A stretch of DNA of 64,000 nt, taken from the NCBI GenBank assembly GCA_029261995.1, contig JAJDAF010000005.1, forward strand, positions 1 through 64,000. Reading direction: 5' to 3'. Numbering within the stretch: position 1 is the stretch's first letter; the number at the start of each line of letters is the position of its first letter. Below the pieces are notes generated by a model that made no database searches, had not been told where the DNA came from, and saw only the letters and a program-made list of their open reading frames with translations. Position numbers and translations under genes: made by a program. Positions 53,881 through 62,174 of this stretch are shown in pieces. The DNA is from Candidatus Zhuqueibacterota bacterium. Lineage in GTDB: Bacteria > Zhuqueibacterota > Zhuqueibacteria > Oceanimicrobiales > Oceanimicrobiaceae.

Positions 53881-56379
53881 TTGCCTAGAACGAAAAAGAT
53901 ATACCTCGAAGGCTTCCTTCTTTTAATTGCAATTCTTTTGATGGCAGCCGCGTATAGGTTTCCTGCTAAGAATATCGAGAAACGGTATCTCCCGAATTCG
54001 GAAACACCCTACTGGTTTGAGACGAAAAGCGATCTGCTTTTTTCTGAAGAGATCCATCTGCCGGACTATAATGAGAAAGAACTTGGGAAATTGGAGTATC
54101 CCAGTCTGGCAATCGACAGTCACAAGAATGTTTTTGTAGCTTACGATTTCACTTCGGAAAACGGAAAAGAGTCTATCTTTCTTAACAGTTTCCAAGATGC
54201 AGATTTACCGCTTGAAGAGATCGTGCAAAAATCTGCCCCAACTCATTTCTTGAAATTCAAAAGAAAACCAGAGTGGCAATCGCCGCTGCAGGTGAGCACC
54301 GCTGCCGGTTCAGAATACAGACCGAGACTCGCTGTTACTCGGGAAGATGTTGTATGGATAGTTTGGTCGGCGAAAAGGCAAGGGGAATGGGATATCTATG
54401 CCCGCACCTTTTCCAGTGGAGAATTGGGTGATGAGATTCAAGTAACAAAGAATACAGTTCACGATTTCAGACCAGTAGTATTGGCCGATGCATCCGGCAA
54501 AGTCTGGATTGCGTGGGAGCGTGGCAACAGTGAGAAGAATATGCAAATCGTGGTGAAATATTTTCAGCACGGCTTGTGGTCAGATGAATTTATTTTGGAG
54601 AAACGCTCAGGATATGCCTACCGTCCGGCTCTTCTCGAAGCACCGAGCGGCACCGTCTGGCTAGCCTGGGATTTTACTTCTGGTCACAATTCGGATATTT
54701 ACCTGCAACGTTATAATGATGGCGCCTGGCTACCAGAGCCTGTACGAGTGAGTAGCCATCCCGCCATCGATTCCAAAGCAGCGCTTGCCTGGCATGATAA
54801 AAAATTGTGGGTTTCCTGGAGCACCAATCGCCGAGGAGAAGATGACTGGGGAATTATCCGTTACCCCATTGTGCGCGCTTTTGACGGTCAGTCATGGTTT
54901 GAGCCGGTTGCGGAAATGAACGGCATTGACCTGCTCAGCCGCAGCGAAACCCAGTCGTATGAGTACCCCACCATGACGTTTGATGCGTTTGGCAGGCTTT
55001 ATCTTTTTAACCGTCACGATCATGTTTTCAGTGGAGCTTTTTACGAGAATGGAAGCTGGAGTTCAAACTGGTTGTTGGATGAATCTGGCTGGGGATTACG
55101 CGGCTTGCAAGTGCATTTTGCGTGGCTTTCCCAAAACGAATTGTGGCTGGCCCGGCGAGACCGAAAATCGATATTTTTGCAGAAGATGGTGCGGCAAAAT
55201 CCCAAAAAACAAAAACTCCGCCTAAATAGATATGTTCAAAAAAATTATCCCGAGCAGCTCAAGTCTGTTGCCGGCAGCTCCCGTCGGGGCCCGACCAAAC
55301 ATGGCGATTACAAAGTCTATTATGGAGACTTGCATGTACACACAGCTTACTCAGACGGTTCTGGCAGTTTTGACGAACTGTACAACTTGTACAGGAATAT
55401 CTACAAAGTTGACTTTCTTGCCATCACGGAGCACGATGCGTTGCGTTTAGGCAATAACCATTTCTCACCCGGAGAATGGGCTTATCTGAAAGCGCTGAAT
55501 GAAATTTACAATCAACCGGGCGAATTTGTCACCATCAACGCCTATGAATGGACACATTCGACCTGGAGCGGCCGCCAGGATTCGTCGGTGGCTATCGGCC
55601 ACAAAAATGTCTATTTTAAGGGTGGAGAGGGATCGCCATTTTTTAATCATCATGATAAAGTGGCTCACGATGGTATTTCTCTGTTCAAAGCATTGCATAA
55701 AGCTGAGGGACTTGCCTTTCCGCATCACCCCCCGTGGAGCGGCATGAATTGGCAAACGCATGATCCGGAAATTCAAAGCAACTATGAAATCGTTTCGATA
55801 CACGGCGCCAACGAGCATCCGGGCAATTTGCCGATTCCGCACCGAGGCGGTCTACCGGCTACCTTTGCGCAGGACGGACTTGCGCTGGGCAAACGCTTCG
55901 GCTTTGTTGGCGCGTCGGATTCACACGGTTTGTATTTTCATTCCAATGAGGGATGGCGTGAGGATGCGTACAAAGGCGGCCTGACCGGCGTACTCCTCTC
56001 AGATACTCTGAGCCGGAAGAACGTTTGGCTCGCATTGAAAGCGCGGCGAAATTATGCCACGGCCGGGGAGAAGCACTATCTCGAATTCTTCATCAACGGT
56101 GCGCCTATGGGCAGTGAAATAGAAATTAAGCAGCCTCCGGTTATTTCCTTTGAGGTACGTAGCCACAAACTGTTGTACGCTTATATTTTGCGGGATAATC
56201 AGCATCTTTTTGTGTCCGGAAAAATCGGTGGAAATTACACCGCGTATAAGAATATGAAAGATACCACTGTGCAACCTGGCAGCCATTTTTACTATTTGCG
56301 AGCCGTTTATACTGACGGTACAGCCGCTTGGTCCAGTCCCATCTGGGTAAACTATTTGAACGAGGAGGAAATCGAATGA
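53881..56379 (+). CDS. DUF3604 PHP-domain protein with N-terminal beta-propeller
   Basis: 832 aa. One N-terminal hydrophobic segment (about 9-24: FLLLIAILLMAAAY) serves as signal or anchor. Repeated blades (about 100-400; WSAKRQGEWDIYAR, KVWIAWERG, TVWLAWDFTS, KLWVSWSTNRRG) form a propeller-like sensor or binding part. The DUF3604 domain (about 475-800) has YYGDLHVHTAYSDG, ITEHDALR, AYEWTHSTWSG, FPHHPPWSG and GASDSHG. The TTG at 53881 is preferred because AGGAG lies 8 nt upstream; the GTG at 53872 abuts that site. Its stop overlaps the next gene's ATG (ATGA). Confidence 0.87.
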   Translation: MPRTKKIYLEGFLLLIAILLMAAAYRFPAKNIEKRYLPNSETPYWFETKSDLLFSEEIHLPDYNEKELGKLEYPSLAIDSHKNVFVAYDFTSENGKESIFLNSFQDADLPLEEIVQKSAPTHFLKFKRKPEWQSPLQVSTAAGSEYRPRLAVTREDVVWIVWSAKRQGEWDIYARTFSSGELGDEIQVTKNTVHDFRPVVLADASGKVWIAWERGNSEKNMQIVVKYFQHGLWSDEFILEKRSGYAYRPALLEAPSGTVWLAWDFTSGHNSDIYLQRYNDGAWLPEPVRVSSHPAIDSKAALAWHDKKLWVSWSTNRRGEDDWGIIRYPIVRAFDGQSWFEPVAEMNGIDLLSRSETQSYEYPTMTFDAFGRLYLFNRHDHVFSGAFYENGSWSSNWLLDESGWGLRGLQVHFAWLSQNELWLARRDRKSIFLQKMVRQNPKKQKLRLNRYVQKNYPEQLKSVAGSSRRGPTKHGDYKVYYGDLHVHTAYSDGSGSFDELYNLYRNIYKVDFLAITEHDALRLGNNHFSPGEWAYLKALNEIYNQPGEFVTINAYEWTHSTWSGRQDSSVAIGHKNVYFKGGEGSPFFNHHDKVAHDGISLFKALHKAEGLAFPHHPPWSGMNWQTHDPEIQSNYEIVSIHGANEHPGNLPIPHRGGLPATFAQDGLALGKRFGFVGASDSHGLYFHSNEGWREDAYKGGLTGVLLSDTLSRKNVWLALKARRNYATAGEKHYLEFFINGAPMGSEIEIKQPPVISFEVRSHKLLYAYILRDNQHLFVSGKIGGNYTAYKNMKDTTVQPGSHFYYLRAVYTDGTAAWSSPIWVNYLNEEEIE

Positions 56380-57137
56380 TCAGTCAAATTGGTCTGACTT
56401 TGCCGCTACTCATTCTGCTTTCGATGCTGAATTGCGCCAACCACAATATGGTGAAAACAGGCGCAATTTCATCTTTTTCTTTTCAAAAGCAGATTTTGCA
56501 GACAATCTTGGGTGAGCAAAAATTGCGGCACGAGGATGATGTGTACTACTGGCCAAAGGCCACCGATCCTGAAGCAGTTGATTCTACTCATTTGGGAACG
56601 ACGGTGAATATCGACTACCTGGGTGAGCGTTTGAGCAACGTGCGAGAGAATCGCGGCACGCACTGCGTGGGCATGAGTTGGCAGGTGTGCATGTCAGTCT
56701 TGCAGGATTGGGCACAGGCGCAGAATGTCACCGGAGAGATTTCCGGCATGGGGGTAAACGACATGAAAGATTTTGTGGACAAATGGTTCGTTAAGTTGAA
56801 AGGCGCTCCCCTGGCCGTACCACCTGAAATGGGAGCGGTTTATGCCCTCACTTCCCACAAGCTGGGCAAAAGAATTCAGCTTAAGAAGGCTCAGGCAGGT
56901 GATTTCGTGCAATTCTGGCGAAAAGACAATTCCGGTCATTCCAGCATTTTTTTGCATTGGGTATATGATAAACAGGGGGAAATTGTAGGCTTTAAATATT
57001 GGGGCAGCCAGCCTACTACGGACGGCATTGGCACTGGAACCGAGTATTTTTCTTTGGAAGAGTTTGCCCTCAAACCGGAAAAACTCGTGGAACGGAGCCG
57101 ATTTTATGTTGGACGGCTGTCACCGGGAGCAGATTAG
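56376..57137 (+). CDS. NlpC/P60- or CHAP-like cysteine peptidase lipoprotein
   Basis: 253 aa. Lipoprotein signal ending LSMLNC (about residue 20). HCVGMSWQVCMSVL (about 91-104) looks like the nucleophile cysteine at the start of the papain-fold helix. AGDFVQFWRKDNSGHSSIFLHW (about 174-195) supplies the strand with the catalytic histidine, and KYWGSQPTTDGIG follows. The fold assignment is by pattern only. A peptidoglycan amidase or endopeptidase role fits the NamZ genes upstream. GAGGAGG lies just before the ATG, which overlaps the upstream stop, so translation is coupled. Confidence 0.72.
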   Translation: MISQIGLTLPLLILLSMLNCANHNMVKTGAISSFSFQKQILQTILGEQKLRHEDDVYYWPKATDPEAVDSTHLGTTVNIDYLGERLSNVRENRGTHCVGMSWQVCMSVLQDWAQAQNVTGEISGMGVNDMKDFVDKWFVKLKGAPLAVPPEMGAVYALTSHKLGKRIQLKKAQAGDFVQFWRKDNSGHSSIFLHWVYDKQGEIVGFKYWGSQPTTDGIGTGTEYFSLEEFALKPEKLVERSRFYVGRLSPGAD

Positions 57138-57521
57138 GATCATAGCGTTAGCGGTCTCTGATGGGCGTTTTCGATCTAGGTTTGGGTGAAGAGTTCTCTG
57201 ACTGCGTGGCGAGTTCGTTTCGCACTACTTTGTTTCTGGCGTAGTTTGACTCGCAAACACTGTGATACGTTAAGGCTTAGATCGACTAAGAAGATCGTGT
57301 TCCATCTCTCATTTTCAATTGCATTTTATGCCTAACTTACTAAATTTGTGTCCGGGTGTGAAGGAACCGCGTTTTTTTTACCGCGTGCACTGGAGATAGT
57401 GGCATGCGTGCTTCAATATGTTGATATTATGTACGATAGCTAGGTTGCAATAATGAATGATTGTGGGAAATCTGTGGATCCTTGTGGCGTGTGGCTGGTA
57501 CTCTAAGTTTTAAATTAACAA
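57138..57521. other. intergenic region before tRNA-Arg
   Basis: 384 nt with no coding frame of note. Its last 40 nt are AT-rich (TAAGTTTTAAATTAACAAG) and should hold the tRNA promoter, but the elements are weak. Confidence 0.4.
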
Positions 57522-57596
57522 GCCCCTATAGCTCAGTCCGGATAGAGCTGCGGTTTCCTAAACCGTGAGTCGCAGGTTCGAGTCCTGCTAGGGGCA
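57522..57596 (+). tRNA. tRNA-Arg (anticodon CCU)
   Basis: GCCCCTA acceptor pairs with TAGGGGC at 57589-57595; GCTC...GAGC D-stem; anticodon stem GCGGT/ACCGT around TTCCTAA gives CCU, reading AGG; T-arm GCAGG-TTCGAGT-CCTGC; discriminator A. The CCA end is not encoded (ACC then TT). Confidence 0.95.
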
Positions 57597-57665
57597 CCTT
57601 TCTCTTTGTTTAGCTCGTCTTGTACTGATTCTCCTGTTATGACTCACTCAAAAGCCCGTTTGTAA

Positions 57666-59168
57666 ATGACACTCTCTTGGCCTAAACCGTTCAGCAACAA
57701 ACAGCAAATTGGCCTGCTGCTGGGCCCCGGGCTTTTTCTGTTCACACAGTTTGTGGCCACTCCAACCGGAATGAGCGGCGCTGCGCAAGGCGTACTTGCT
57801 ACCACGCTCTGGGTCGCGACCTGGTGGATAACCGAGGCCATTCCAATTGCAGCCACCGCTCTTCTGCCCATTGTCCTTTTCCCGCTCACCGGTGGCCTCG
57901 ATGTCAGATCCACGACCTCCGCGTTCGGTGATCCCATGATTTTCCTGTTCATCGGTGGCTTCATGATTGCCATTGCCATAGAAAAATGGCATTTGCACCA
58001 GCGCATCGCCATGAACATCATCAAGGCCATGGGCACGGATACCAGCCGGATTATTCTCGGATTCATGCTGGCCACGGCACTGCTCTCCATGTGGATCTCC
58101 AACACCGCCACCACGCTGATGATGATGCCAATCGGCCTGGCCATTATCACTCAGCTCAATCAGGTCGTCAAGCGCAATGGCGAAAGCTGGGAGCAGACTT
58201 CCGTGTTCGGCAAGGCTTTAATGCTGAGCATCTGCTATTCTGCTTCCATCGGTGGCATGGCCACGCTTATCGGTACGCCCACCAACGTGGTTTTTTCCGG
58301 CGTCGCGCGCCAGCTTTACAATACGGAAATCAGTTTTGCGGGCTGGATGGCATTCGGGCTGCCGATTTCCATCGTGCTGTTGGCAATCTGCTGGCTTTAT
58401 TTGGTGAAGTTCGCCTTTCCGTTGCAGAACAAAACCATTCCCGGCGGCAGGGAGGAGATAGACAGGCAGTTGCGCGCGCTCGGCAAGATGAGCCGGGAAG
58501 AGCGACTGGTGCTGCTGGTGTTTACAGCCACCGCCGTGGCATGGATCAGCCGATCGTTCATTCTCAATAAATTGGCGCCAGGGATAAATGACACCGTTAT
58601 AGCAATTGCCGCGGCGCTGATTCTCTATGTGATTCCCGCGCCATCCAGGCCGGGCCACAGGCTGCTGGACTGGGAGAGTGCGGTGAAATTACCCTGGGGC
58701 ATTATCCTGCTGTTCGGCGGCGGTCTGTCTCTGGCAGCAGGTTTCAAAGAGTCTGGCCTGGCGCAGTGGATTGGCACGCAGATGACTCTGCTGCAAGGTG
58801 TGCCGCTGATTGTGATTTTGGTGTTCATCATCGCCACAGTCAATTTCCTGACGGAGATTACCTCCAACGTGGCGACCTCGTCAATGATTTTGCCCATTCT
58901 CTCCGCCCTGGCTTTAGCCATTGGCGTGCATCCTTATGGATTGATGGTAGCGGCCAGCGTGGCTGCGTCATGCGCCTTCATGCTGCCGGTGGCGACGCCG
59001 CCCAATGCCGTGGTGTTTGGCTCGGGCTATCTCCGCATGCAGGATATGGTGCGCACCGGCATCTGGATGAATTTGCTGTCGATTGTGGCGTTGACGCTGT
59101 TCGTGAAATGGCTCCTGCCCCTGGTTTGGAAGTTGGACCTGAGTGTCTTTCCTGATGCGCTGAGGTGA
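57666..59168 (+). CDS. DASS-family sodium:dicarboxylate (SLC13-type) symporter
   Basis: 500 aa with about 11-12 membrane segments. The two SNT signatures of the divalent-anion:Na+ family are present: MWISNTATTLMMMP in the first half and TEITSNVATSSMILP in the second. ATPPNAVVFGSGYL near the C-terminus is also family-typical. It likely takes up C4-dicarboxylates such as succinate with Na+. The ATG at 57666 follows the conserved short polar start; the ribosome site is weak. It lies between two tRNA genes. Confidence 0.92.
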   Translation: MTLSWPKPFSNKQQIGLLLGPGLFLFTQFVATPTGMSGAAQGVLATTLWVATWWITEAIPIAATALLPIVLFPLTGGLDVRSTTSAFGDPMIFLFIGGFMIAIAIEKWHLHQRIAMNIIKAMGTDTSRIILGFMLATALLSMWISNTATTLMMMPIGLAIITQLNQVVKRNGESWEQTSVFGKALMLSICYSASIGGMATLIGTPTNVVFSGVARQLYNTEISFAGWMAFGLPISIVLLAICWLYLVKFAFPLQNKTIPGGREEIDRQLRALGKMSREERLVLLVFTATAVAWISRSFILNKLAPGINDTVIAIAAALILYVIPAPSRPGHRLLDWESAVKLPWGIILLFGGGLSLAAGFKESGLAQWIGTQMTLLQGVPLIVILVFIIATVNFLTEITSNVATSSMILPILSALALAIGVHPYGLMVAASVAASCAFMLPVATPPNAVVFGSGYLRMQDMVRTGIWMNLLSIVALTLFVKWLLPLVWKLDLSVFPDALR

Positions 59169-59250
59169 GCCGAGAATCTACGCTTTGGGATTTGCTGCAG
59201 CGACCGTGGCGTGCCTGCCATTTCATTGCAAGGATGACGCATATTTTATG

Positions 59251-59278
59251 TTGCATATTTTGAGGAAACTTATATATT
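59251..59278 (+). promoter_or_regulatory. predicted promoter of tRNA-Met
   Basis: TTGCAT at 59251 and TATATT at 59273 with 16-nt spacing, about 25 nt before the tRNA 5' end. It matches a sigma70-like consensus moderately. Confidence 0.45.
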
Positions 59279-59302
59279 CACATGCGTCACTGCTGATTGC
59301 AA

Positions 59303-59376
<74 letters not shown>

Positions 59377-59422
59377 CTGCGTTAAATTTTTATTTTACAA
59401 TAACTTTGCGGAACTATGAAAA

Positions 59423-59445
59423 GCACCAACTTTTGGTGTTTTTTT
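59423..59445 (+). terminator. terminator of tRNA-Met
   Basis: CACCAA/TTGGTG hairpin (59424-59429 with 59433-59438) followed by seven Ts. It lies inside the longest possible integrase frame, which supports the later integrase start at 59536. Confidence 0.75.
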
Positions 59446-59446
59446 G

Positions 59447-59471
59447 TTTTGTGCCATATTTGTGCCAATTC
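59447..59471. repeat. short direct repeats TTGTGCCA beside the integrase (possible arm-type sites)
   Basis: TTTGTGCCA occurs twice in tandem upstream of the integrase start, and a looser pair ATATTGCCAAA occurs twice at about 61161-61184. Such repeats can be integrase or excisionase arm sites; this is weakly supported. Confidence 0.3.
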
Positions 59472-59535
59472 AACGTCAACTTTTTCGTCTTCAGTCAGTA
59501 TAAGAGAAATAAAGATACTTGTATTGGAACTTTTC

Positions 59536-60633
59536 ATGTCCCGCATTTTTAGAAGGGGGAAAACCTGGTATGTTGATTTTGAATATAAGGGCAAACGCTA
59601 TCGAAAAAGCCTTAGTACCCGTTCTAAACAGATTGCCGAATTGGCTCTCAAAGATATCGATGTAAAGATTGCCAGAGATAGGCTCGACCTAGGGCCAGTA
59701 GAAAAAATTCGCTTTGATGATTTTGCAAGGAAATTCTTGGACTGGTATGAAGTTCAAAACTCGGTCAGATCATATGAAGACTATCGAAACTTATTCAATT
59801 CAACAATCATTCCTCATTTTGGGCAATGCAAATTGACAGATATTTCGGTTGAGATGATTGAGGATTACAAACGAGCGAGGAGTAATTGTGTTTCAGCCAG
59901 TACTGTGAATAAGGAACTAGTGGCTTTGCGGCATCTGATGAACAAGGCCATTTTATGGGACTATCTTCAGCGCAATCCTGGACTGGAGGTCGACAAGCTT
60001 CGCGTAAAACAAAGAAAATTCAGATTTCTCACTTTGCAGGAAATAGAAAACGTCGTGAGTGTATGTCCGCCTTATGCCAAACCCATTCTCCTGACGGCTG
60101 TCCACACTGGATTAAGAAAGTCTGAACTCTTTCGATTAGAGTGGGATGATGTTGATTTTGAAAGAAAGTTAATAGTCGTTTCCAACAAGGATGATGCGCA
60201 TACCAAGAATTATAAGATACGTGAAATTCCAATAACTTCTCAGCTGCTGGCGGAACTAAAGAAGGTCAAGGACGAGTCGCCTAGCAAAAGCGGAATAGTT
60301 TTCCGAAAAAGTGATGGCAGTCCGCATATGGGTGGGCTCAGAAAAACGCTATTAAGAATCATCAAGAACGCAGGCATAGAATCTTTTACCTTGCATGATT
60401 TGCGGCATACTTTTGCCAGCCATTTAGTAATGGAAGGCGTAGATATCCCAACAGTACAAAAATTGCTGGGGCACAGCAACATCGCAACTACCATGATCTA
60501 CGCGCATCTCGCACCGGGTCATTTGAGAAGCGCGATGGATCGATTGGGCCGGCGTTTTGAAGCTCAGTCAATATCGGCAGCGGATTCTTTTGATCCGCAG
60601 AGCGGGAGTTCGAAACCCTGGCCCAAAACGTGA
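59536..60633 (+). CDS. tyrosine recombinase/integrase
   Basis: 365 aa. N-terminal Arm/AP2-like DNA-binding part (MSRIFRRGKTWYVDFEYKGKRY), SAM-like core-binding domain (about 55-150) and catalytic domain with R194 (HTGLRKSEL), H287/R290 (LHDLRHTF), H313 (LLGHSN) and Y322 (TTMIYAH), all conserved. It should integrate a mobile element at the adjacent tRNA-Met, whose 3' end lies 160 nt upstream. Lower GC than neighbours supports acquisition. The longer frame from 59416 crosses a terminator and is rejected. Confidence 0.93.
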   Translation: MSRIFRRGKTWYVDFEYKGKRYRKSLSTRSKQIAELALKDIDVKIARDRLDLGPVEKIRFDDFARKFLDWYEVQNSVRSYEDYRNLFNSTIIPHFGQCKLTDISVEMIEDYKRARSNCVSASTVNKELVALRHLMNKAILWDYLQRNPGLEVDKLRVKQRKFRFLTLQEIENVVSVCPPYAKPILLTAVHTGLRKSELFRLEWDDVDFERKLIVVSNKDDAHTKNYKIREIPITSQLLAELKKVKDESPSKSGIVFRKSDGSPHMGGLRKTLLRIIKNAGIESFTLHDLRHTFASHLVMEGVDIPTVQKLLGHSNIATTMIYAHLAPGHLRSAMDRLGRRFEAQSISAADSFDPQSGSSKPWPKT

Positions 60634-61011
60634 CGTTAGCAGTTCTCGTATTGTCTTGCCACAGAAACAGTCTCATTGCTATGCGGCTCTCTCTCTGCAC
60701 GTCAGTTTCTGGATGCTTGATAGATTGTCAATTATAAAGGTTGAGCAGCCAGCATAGCAGGGTTCAGGCACGCCTGAAGTGGTCCATGAGATCATGTTCT
60801 TCTGATGAGAGTCTTGGTCCTACTGACTGAATCAGCTTATTCTCAAAAACGTCGAACGAAGTCAAAAAAAACGCCTCAGCATTTCGCATCAGCCTGTGTA
60901 AGTTTTATACCTGCCCATTCCAAAACTAGCATTGTGGCCGGTACTCACAAACGTTGACATTTCCAGCTAGGATTGGGCGAGAAAGATGAAGTTTTTTTGG
61001 TTGCCACTTGT
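60634..61011. other. AT-rich spacer behind the integrase
   Basis: No gene supported. It contains no full recombinase, cargo or toxin gene, so any element between the integrase and the tRNA-Arg scar is nearly empty. Two short frames have no domains. Confidence 0.4.
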
Positions 61012-61063
61012 GAGCGTTGGCCTCCGGAGCCAAAGGCTGTGGGTTCGAGTCCCTCCTGGCGTA
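61012..61063 (+). pseudogene. 3' fragment of a tRNA-Arg (CCG) gene, probable attachment-site scar
   Basis: GAGCG then TTGGC-CTCCGGA-GCCAA gives an anticodon arm with CCG. It is followed by a variable loop, a T-arm with GGGTTCGAGTCCCT and an acceptor end CTGGCGT-A. The 5' acceptor and most of the D-arm are missing upstream. Half tRNA genes like this are left where an element recombined at a tRNA gene. GGGTTCGAGTCCCT (61041-61054) also occurs in the tRNA-Met T-arm (59354-59367). Confidence 0.8.
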
Positions 61064-61250
61064 CAACTGTAAGTTGTTAAAAAACAGAATGAAGTAAAAG
61101 GAAAATCAACCATCAAGAGTGACCCTCAATAACGCAAAATAGGGCAGTTTGTGGCAGAAGATATTGCCAAAATATTGCCAAAGATTTGGGGTAGATTTTT
61201 GCGTCTGATTGTGGAAGCTGCTGGATGGGTACTGATTGGTATGAAAATGG

Positions 61251-61787
61251 TCACAAAATGGCCACACCTATTTGAACAGAGATCGCACGGCGGTCTTTCT
61301 GACCCTTGCCGTCCCGCACCATGAGCTGATGATAGTCGAAATCGGTATCCTTGACCCTGAGACGCAGGCACTCCAGCAAACGCAAGCCTGAGCCATACAT
61401 CAACGAGGCTGCAAGTTTGTATTTCCCTGCAAGATGACTCAAGACTTTTATCGCCTCATCACTAGTCATTACCACGGGCAGTCGAACCGGCTTCTTGGCC
61501 CAATGTATGTTCTGAACAAATCCAATCTCCTTTTGTAGCACTTCCTTGAAGAGAAAGAGGACGGCGCTCAACGCTTGATTCTGAGTGGACGCTGCCACCT
61601 TTTGATTGTCGGCGAGATAGCTCAAGAATTGTTTGATTTCTGGCTCCGCCATGTCCTGCGGATGCCGTTTGTTATGGAAGAGAATGAACTTGCGTATCCA
61701 ACGGATGTAGGGTTTCTCCGTGCGGTAGCTGTAGTTTTTGATTCGCAACACTGCTCTGACTTCGTCCAACAGTTTGCGCTTCTCCAT
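61251..61787 (-). pseudogene. intI: truncated integron-integrase-like tyrosine recombinase
   Basis: 178 aa of an expected 320 or so. [34 protein letters not shown] and [26 protein letters not shown] match the N-terminal and central parts of integron integrases. R136 ([14 protein letters not shown]) is present, but the HxxR, second His and Tyr are lost after residue 166, where the sequence diverges ([12 protein letters not shown]) to a stop. GGAGGT precedes the ATG at 61787. It is a dead remnant. The attC site at 37573 shows that integron recombination occurred in this genome. Confidence 0.8.
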
Positions 61788-62174
61788 GCACACCTCCCAT
61801 TTTTTTGTTGATTGTAACAAACCGGTTCCATAATTGCCCCACCCAGTCAGGAAACGGAATCGGTTTCGAAGCCAGAGGACACCTAGGACTGCGACCGTGT
61901 CTCATCCACTCTCCCATGCGTTAGCACCATGTCTCCCTGGATAAGTGATAGTTTGTATGCCTGAATATTTGTTCACCATAAATACATATTCTGCTGGCGG
62001 CACGCAAGTTCTTTTTGTTCGGCGAGTCGTTTTTCAATGGCTCGGGTTCAGAATACGCAGATTCCAGGGCATTATGAATATCAAAGTCAAGACATTCTTA
62101 GTTCTTGTGGTAACAGTTGTTAGGTATCGCAGGGTAAAACCCCTCATGATCTAGAACTGACTTAAGGGTTACTG
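61788..62174. other. gap between integrase remnant and NACHT gene
   Basis: 387 nt. It should contain the promoters of both divergent genes. A 69-codon frame (61945-62154) has no family match or ribosome site. No attI or attC boxes were found with a convincing partner. Confidence 0.4.

Noticed and set aside
59416-59535. N-terminal extension of the integrase
   Set aside because: Covers the tRNA terminator hairpin and T-run; the conserved protein starts at 59536.
61945-62154. 69-codon frame upstream of the NACHT gene
   Set aside because: No ribosome site or family resemblance.
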